Positions 57,530 through 64,000 of a DNA stretch of 64,000 bases are shown piece after piece (positions within the stretch are counted from its first letter, which is position 1; every line of letters starts with the position of its first letter). A program made the translations under genes and the position numbers. This DNA comes from Epithemia pelagica (lineage: Eukaryota > Bacillariophyta > Bacillariophyceae > Surirellales > Surirellaceae): positions 3,038,001 to 3,102,000 of the forward strand of contig OX337238.1 of assembly GCA_946965045.2 (NCBI GenBank), read 5' to 3'. A model generated the notes under the pieces. It saw only the letters and a program-made list of their open reading frames with translations. It made no database searches and was not told where the DNA came from.

Positions 57530-58253
57530 GCTTCTTGGTAATAGGAAACAGTTAGCATGGCAGTTCCAATAGACTTTATGTTTCAGCAATCGTCCTAGAG
57601 TGTCATTCCCACTCGCACTTAATGATTAACCATCATGCTGCTGACCAGCCCTACCAAGTCAATGGCGACCATTGAAATGACGACATGTGTGTCTAGTGCC
57701 ATCTCTTCCACGGCTGTTCCTTTCTTTTCTCCCGGGAGTTCCTTGTTTCGTGGTTGATCACCATTTTAGTGCACCAATCACCACAGCAACTCACATCATT
57801 GGATTGCGATGGTTACTTTGGCAGCAACTAAATTCAGAATCCAGTGTCGACTGTCGACAGTACACATGTTTTGTCACGGTGTATTCGACATCAACTCAGT
57901 GCAATGCCAAAATGGCGAATCACCTGTGCAAAAGCCGCAATCTTTCTGGTACAATGTAAAGTAGTCTTGTTGTTAAGGTACTTTGTCGTGACGCAATTCA
58001 TTCCGACGTGGTCGTCGTGATGTCTCTTGCAGAAGATATGAAGCGTGTCGACGGATGGACCAAAGATCTAACGGGACTGAGTTTTCACGGGACTTTGATC
58101 AAGGTATCTCCGTTACCCGCTATCAAAAAGCGACCAGAAGAAGATCCAAAGAAGAAAAAATGGCGTATCTTTTTCTCGCTGTTGCAAGGAGTGCACAATC
58201 CCATGCCCATTGTAGATTGTAGTGCGCAATTGGATTGGTTGAGCGTGTTGTGT
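57530..58253 (+). repeat. Kelch-array flank repeat P1, second copy
   Basis: Second copy of the block at 52840-53580, immediately upstream of fragment G. Shares GAGTGTCATTCCCACTCGCA, AAGATCCAAAGA and GCACAATCCCATGCCC. Confidence 0.65.
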
Positions 58254-58491
58254 ATGAATCAGCAATATAAGATGGGTCGGGGAGCTCCTCATTGTGGTCG
58301 CTCCTTGTCGCTTCGTAGCAACGTTCTTCCTCGCCAGTGGCTTTGGTCCGTGGCTTTGCTGCTCGGATGGCGCAAGCAAGAACGATGCAAGAGAACGCCA
58401 TATTGTCGGGCCTTGTTTTCACCAGCTTGAACAATGACGAAGAGCCGCAATTGAATGATCAAGAAATTCCTCCGCTTCTGGGTGGATGGCG
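58254..58491 (+). pseudogene. Kelch fragment G (5' end only)
   Basis: Starts at ATG 58254 with NQQYKMGRGAPHCGRSL, like Kelch E. A deletion of about 10 nt after LLLGW (near 58370) shifts the frame, which then resumes as ARTMQENAILSGLVF and IPPLLGGWR. Similarity to Kelch genes ends there and flank-repeat sequence follows. It contains no complete blade. Confidence 0.72.
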
Positions 58492-59234
58492 TTGCAACAG
58501 GTGTCACTGTCGACCAACGACATCAGTTCCAGAATTCACGTCAAAATCGCAACAATACCATGAATGCTGGGTTGTACTCGCCTACCTTGTGGACATTCAA
58601 ATTATACGGGACCATCTGATGTTCTTGTTCCTTGCATTGCTTGCAACTGAAACTCTCGCCAGGACTGGCTTGTGCTGGACGGTGCATCTGCTTGCTTTTG
58701 CTGACTTTGCTTGGAAGATGGAAGCGTTTGGCATCAGTCAACAAACGAGATCTTTCTGTTCATTCGCCTCTGACGCATGTTCGTCACTCTGATGAATGAA
58801 TGAATGGCCAAAACGCTGTGAAGGGCCAGCGTTCTCCTCACAACTTGATCTGTTGATTGGTTCAATCATCGTACAATGGACCGATCGAAAATTTCTCCTG
58901 TGTGAATTCTCTTCTTGTACGTCAGGATTGTGTTCCTGGGAGGTGCACTTTCAACCATCTGCTTGCTGTTGCTTGCAAGATGGAACCATCTGGAAGCAAA
59001 CGATGTACATCTTGTTCTGTTCTCAATCACCTCTGGCGCATGTTCCTCACTCTGATGAATGAATGGCTTGAACTCGTTGAAGGGCCAGCAAGCGTTCCCG
59101 TCAAAAATTGATCTGTGGTTGATTCGTTCCCCGTGGAATGAGCCGCTCGAAAATGTCTCCTCTGTTTTTTTTTCGCCTATTTCTGTAGGTCTACAGTTAC
59201 AGCAACCTCATAAAACCCTGCGAGCATTTCGACA
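58492..59234 (+). repeat. Kelch-array flank: two diverged P2 copies
   Basis: About 58660-58930 and 58920-59190 both contain CATCTGCTTGC..., AAGATGGAA, TGATGAATGAATGG and TTGATCTGT. The stretch from 58495 to 58560 matches 61685-61745 (TTCCAGAATTCA.GTCAAAATCG). No gene besides fragment G. Confidence 0.55.
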
Positions 59235-60002
59235 ATGACGCTTTTGTCTGTTTGGGATCGATACTTGTCGTCAAAAAAATTTCTTCTCCGTCAGTGGTGG
59301 TGGTCCGTGGCGCTGCTCTTTGGCTTGATTGTTGAAGCATAAGCAGGTACCGTTCAAGAGAACGCAACCTTGTCGGGCCTGGTCTTCGCCAACTTGGCAG
59401 ACGGCGAACAGCCTCAATGGAATAATGAAGAAATACCAATGCTTCCGCTCGGAAAGCGTTATGACCATGCAACGTTAGTCGTTGAGGATCAGGAAAATGG
59501 AGAGAAAGAATCTATTGTGGTTTTGGGAGGACGGGTACATTCTACATACTATCCAGGCTCTGAACCTGAACCCACCAATTTCGTGGCTTTGTTGAATGTT
59601 GGACAGAATACTAAGCAATGGCGTTATGGACCAGAAATGAACGAAAAGAGGTATAAACATGCCGCTGTGATATGCAATCGTTCTGTTTATGCCATTGGGG
59701 GAGCGAGTGGCAAATATAGTTGGGGGATAAAAACAAGAGGTTTGAATTCGATTGAATACATCCGAGCTGTAGACTTATTGGAAACTGCATTCGAAAGCAA
59801 ACAAAAGTCCTGGACGACACTTGATGTCGGAATGTCCACAAGCAGAGCTGGATTAGCAGCAGCTGTTGTCAACAATCGGTTCATTGTTCCGTATCTTTTT
59901 TTCTGCGGTCTGTTGCACGGAGTCCACAATCCCATGTCCGTTGTAGTACCCAATTGGTTGTGCGCATTGCATGGAATCAGCAATAGAAGATTTGTCGGGT
60001 AG
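59235..60002 (+). pseudogene. Kelch fragment H, stop codon plus recombination junction
   Basis: ATG 59235 opens a leader (WWWSVALLFGLIVEA) interrupted by TAA at 59340-59342. The same frame continues AGTVQENATLSGLVFANLADGE and two or three blades (VVLGGRVHS, VYAIGGASGKYSWG). After VVNNRFIV (about 59887), where other copies read VAGG, the sequence switches to PYLFFCGLLHGVHNPMSV. This matches DNA normally found upstream of the P1-type starts (58165-58300). The distal propeller and the coiled-coil exon are missing. The junction indicates unequal recombination between a Kelch body and a P1 flank. Confidence 0.75.
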
Positions 60003-62515
60003 CTCCTCGTTCTGGTCGCTCCTTGAGGTCGGTGTAGTTCTTTGTCATTGAAATTGAGGCTTTGTTCCCTGCTCTCACATATCCGACCGTCCATGTAGTG
60101 TGGTCCCCCGCCATGTCAGTGTACCAAACATTCCAGTAATCCATCAAATATGAATGTGATGGTTCCTTCGGCGGCAGCTACATTGGAAAATACCGAAGGT
60201 AGATTGGTCGTTCTGGAATCCGGTGCCAAGATTTTGGTTGTCACATAGGTCAAGAAGAACTCTTTCGACCTCTCAACCCATGAAGAAATGGGGAATCATC
60301 AAAAGCTTGAATCTGAGTGGTACAATGAATATTCTCATTGTCCAGATACTTTGTCTCTGCGTTATTCTTCATTCCTACGAGAATCCGTCCATCACATGCC
60401 GTCGTTGTGGTCGAGAAAGGTCTCCCAAAGAAAAAGATATCAATAGTGTCGATGGATGGACGAAAGATACGATGTGACTGAATCTTTTGTGGGACTGAGA
60501 TATGTACTCCAATGTGCTAAGGTTAAAAGAAGAAGAAATGACTCTTCCAAAAAAAATCAAAAATCGACTTCCACTGTCTTTGGTTGCTGTCAGCGACGAC
60601 CCGAGAAATGATGATTTCGACAAATATTGGGTGGTCCATGTTTCACTCCGTTCAATTCCGTGCATAGCGTTGACTCCTAGTTCCAGCTGAACGAGAACAC
60701 AGGATCATCGAAAACTTTCATGGCCTTGACTCCTAGGTCCAGTCGAACGAGAACAAACGACAAAGATTCCACCGTCCACGATGAAGTCGGATCATCGAAA
60801 ACTTTGACTATCAAAGAGCGATAGAAACAATCGGATGGATGTGTGTGGAACTGTTCTGAGAGCCACCAACCATCGCGCTCTCCCTCGAGGCTGAAGGCTT
60901 CCAAACGGAGATGTGGTGATGAAACACTAATCAGGGTCATATGATTGGGTTTGTTTCATCACAGCTAACTGAATATTGGTCCGTTCTCGTAGGGAAGGGA
61001 TCATATGGTCGAGCAAATTGTTTCTTTGTGGATGCGCATAGCGCATGTCGAAAGTCGAGAGGTTTTGTGAACAGACCAGTCGCGACATCGCTACCGACCC
61101 GTGAACTGCCGCGAGTGCCAAGATCAGCGTGTGACTGATACACGGCATTACAGGACTTTGGTCTTGATCGGATGCAAATTGGGTTGGCTCGCGCGAAAAC
61201 GTCGCGTCCAGATTTTTTGAAAAATGCCACGATCCACGATGATCTCGCCCCGATTCCAGATGCCGATGCGCTGCTTTCGACTTTCGACGTGACGAGACAA
61301 CAGCACACGCCATGCATGTGTGGTTCTACCTAGGTCAATTGATTCGCATCGATTCGAGCATCTCGACTGCAACAATTGGAATACTACATCCGTCGAACTC
61401 AGGAATAATTTGGTGGTATTGTTATACTGTGCATGTCGGTCCTTTGAGTTGTGTGATTGCGAGACATGGAGACAGAGGCAAAAGTGAAACAAGGATGACC
61501 TTTCATATTTGAATCATGACAACGAAAAGAACCATTCAGAGGTGGCTTCAGCACAGTCCAACACCACGACGACACTGACACTGCAACAATAACCACTGAT
61601 GGGTGGTATCATTAGATTGTTCGTCCTTTGAAGTTGTCCTGATCTTTACCACATCTTCACACAGTCTCAATAATCGCACATGAACAAGTGTCACTATCGG
61701 GATAGTTCCAGAATTCATGTCAAAATCGCTACAATGCCATGCTTCGTGGGTTGCGGGCCTTGGATTCAAAGTATTTGTCTAGAAACCATTTTCGGATATG
61801 GTTCAAGACTTCACGTGAAAACCGCCAACAAAGATCGCACCATGTCTCTGGAACAAAATTTCTTTCCATGTTGAACATGTCTCAGTTCTCTTCTTGTACG
61901 GAGGAATCTCTCGTCAGGATTGGACGGTGAACCTTCTACCATCTGCTTGCTTGCAAGATGGAACCAGGCACTTGTCAACAAACGAAATTCTTGTTTCTAT
62001 TCTCATTCACCACTGAACTCTGATGAATGCCGTGCTGAAGGGCAAGCGTTCCCTTCAAAACTTGATCTGTTGGTTGGTTGGTTCCTTCTTAGTGCAATGG
62101 ACCGCTCGAAAATTTTTTCATAGACACCACTTTCACCGCAAAGTCTTTGTGAGAACGGTTCCGTCAATTCAACGGGGCGGGGCGTCTTTCCATGTTGCAA
62201 AGATTGTTGCCTTGGCTGATATTGGTGGAAAGAGAGAGTCACCTGTCATCTATTCTCATTGATCAATGACGCATGTTCCTCGAAACGTGGAATCTCTGAT
62301 GAATGAATGGCCAGCAAAGGGCCAGCGTTCCCGTCAAAACTTGATCTGTTGTTTGTGGTTCCTTCTCCGTGGAAGGGACCGCTCAGAAAAATGGCTTCTT
62401 TCACCGGAAAGTCTCTGTAAGAAAATATTTCAATGGATATGATCAGATTCAGCAATCTCATAAAGCTTGAAGGATCAGATTGGACTCGGTTGAAACTTAT
62501 TGTTGGCTTTCTACA
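60003..62515. other. Long non-coding stretch with flank-repeat pieces
   Basis: It contains a partial P1 copy (about 60040-60510), a short tandem pair with core GGATCATCGAAAACTTT (about 60700 and 60790), non-repetitive sequence to about 61680, and two P2 copies (about 61910-62140 and 62210-62515) ending at Kelch I. ORFs at 60927-61317 overlap in different frames and show no domain. I call no gene here. Confidence 0.45.
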
Positions 62516-64000
62516 ATGTCGCGTTCCTCTCGTTCGCATTGATCCTTGTCGCCATACACAGTTGTTTCCCTGAAGTGGTGGCGGTCCGTCGCTGTGCTCT
62601 TAGCCTTGTTTGTTGTGGCACAAGGAAGCATTGTAAGAGACGAGGCAACCTTGTCGGATGACGAAGAGCCGCAGTGGAATGATCAAGAAATTCCGCCGCA
62701 TCTGGGTGGATGGCTTTACTATCATGCCTCGGTAGTAGTTGAGAATCTGGAAAATAAAGAGGATCAAACGATTGTTGTTTTGGGAGGACAGACAGAAGCT
62801 AAAGAAGGTACTGATTCCGTTATCTTGTTGGATATTGGACAGGAGGACACTAAACAATGGCGAGAGGGACCGAATATGAACGAAAAGAGACAAGAACATG
62901 CCGTTGTGGTCTGCAATGAATGGGTGTATGCCATTGGAGGGTAGGCTGGTCACCGTTTGGATACGATTGAATACATTGGAGTTGGGCATTTGTCGAAAAT
63001 TCCGATGGAAAGTAAACCAAAGCATTGGACAACACTTGATGCTCGCTTGTCCTCAACAAGAGTTGGATTGGCTGCGGCTGTCGTTCGTGATCGGTACATT
63101 GTCGTTGCCGGAGGTTACAATTCTGCTGGTGGTTCTTTGTCCACGGTTGATATCATTGACACGGAAGCAGAAGGTGGACCAGCTGTCACTTTAGGGCCAT
63201 CTTTGAGCGAAGCACGATGTAAACATGGAATGGCTGTCATTGGGAATCGTGTCTACGTTGTTGGTGGAGGCTACAGCTCTCCGAACACGTTGAGCTCGGT
63301 GGAATATTTGGAGTTTCGCACAAATGAGATCAATAGCGACGTGACCTTCTCCTCTTGGACTGTGGACCAGAATCTTGCTCTTGCCGAGCCACGGAACTAT
63401 CACAGTGTGTTGAGATTGGGATCGAGTCTTGTCGTGGTAGGAGGGGGTAGCAGATCGTCCCCGTTGAAGTCTGTAGAGGTCTTGAACACTAAAGACAGTG
63501 TGTCTTGGTACCTTCCAGAGATGATTAAACCACGGGATGGATGTTCCATGGTTGCAACATCCATTGGAATTGTTGTGATTGGTGGAAACTGGAAAGCCTC
63601 GGCCTCTTCGGAGATACTTCCCCTTATTACAAAACAACAACAGCTCAAGGTATGGCAAATATTCACATTATTGAAACATATTTTGAATGAATCACTCTTA
63701 TACTCATTTGTTGTTTTCATGTTCCGTGTTTCAGAACATGTACTCTTGCCGAGCCGAACTTGATGAGGAAATAAAGAAACTAGAGGCCGCAATTCAACGG
63801 GCCAAGAGTGAATACGTGGATGTAGAGGTATTGAACGCGGGTGCGAATGCTGAGAAACTGCTTCCGATTTTACAATCTCTTTGTGATGAACCGAAATTTC
63901 GCTCAGTGCAAGACCTTCAACAAGAAATTGAAAAGCTCAATGCTACTGTGACCAACATGAATGAGATTCAAGACAGGATTCTCATTGCTCAACGAATCAA
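62516..64000 (+). pseudogene. Kelch - coiled-coil protein I with two stops (runs off window)
   Basis: Exon 1 62516-63649, exon 2 from 63735 to the window end, with an 85-nt phase-0 intron (CTCAAG/GTATGG ... TTTCAG/AACATG). ATG 62516 (MSRSSRSH) is followed by TGA at 62540-62542, where Kelch F has CGA. The frame continues into a leader (VAVLLALFVVAQGS), lacks the LVFTNLAEN piece of the signature (ATLSDDEEPQW), and meets TAG at 62942-62944 after VYAIGG. The rest is open: DRYIVVAGGYNSAGGSLSTV, NRVYVVGGGYSS, SLVVVGGGS, GIVVIGGN, then NMYSCRAELDEEIKKLE and KFRSVQDLQQEIEKL. The 3' end is outside the window. Confidence 0.78.

Noticed and set aside
60927-61317. Two overlapping minus-strand ORFs of about 127 codons
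   Set aside because: Two frames are open over the same DNA, neither with a domain, leader or paralogue in the window.
46651-64000. Stop-codon reassignment to explain the in-frame stops in Kelch copies
   Set aside because: All three stop codons appear as lesions, while the intact genes use normal termination and have no internal stops.

Overview
The window looks like nuclear DNA of a unicellular eukaryote, most likely a diatom or related stramenopile (inference). Genes carry short GT-AG introns (about 70-175 nt) and there is no operon spacing. Several products are large multidomain proteins, secreted or membrane-anchored. Gene families are locally expanded and many copies are broken. I saw no rRNA, tRNA or CRISPR array by eye.

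Layout. Positions 1-16 kb hold, all on the minus strand: a 3'-truncated copy of an unrecognised family (1-778); a very large gene fusing a septin/AIG1-like GTPase, long helical regions, a SecA-type DEAD motor and a C-terminal J domain (1182-7969); a Kelch protein (9165-10676); a second copy of the unrecognised family (11411-12310); and a DUF2828/vWA protein (13145-16140). Positions 17-24 kb hold, on the plus strand, a Cache-vWA membrane protein and a Kelch plus coiled-coil protein. Positions 23966-27054 are a complete two-gene PIF/Harbinger-like DNA transposon with 26-bp terminal inverted repeats and a CTG target duplication. From 27 to 39 kb paralogues of the first block return in rearranged order and orientation: DUF2828 (plus), Kelch (minus), a Cache protein that has lost its vWA domain (minus), and a second SecA-motor/J-domain gene (minus) with a transmembrane anchor in place of the GTPase and a one-base frameshift.

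Positions 39-44 kb hold a pair of direct repeats flanking a membrane-anchored cupin gene that resembles DMSP lyases but is disrupted. Then come a secreted subtilisin-like protease (44007-46396), a Kelch copy with an in-frame stop, and a restriction-endonuclease-like plus kinase-like protein of Crinkler type (48968-50902). Positions 52.6-64 kb are a tandem Kelch array with two recurring 5' flank repeats. Only one copy there (55526-57491) is fully open; the others carry single stops, a deletion or a recombination junction.

The genes do not form an obvious pathway. The coherent themes are gene-family birth and death (Kelch membrane proteins, SecA/J-domain proteins, DUF2828, Cache-vWA) and the reuse of a SecA-type motor in a eukaryotic protein together with a DnaJ co-chaperone domain. 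Exon models were built by hand from GT-AG sites conserved between paralogues and from reading-frame arithmetic; transcripts would be needed to confirm them.
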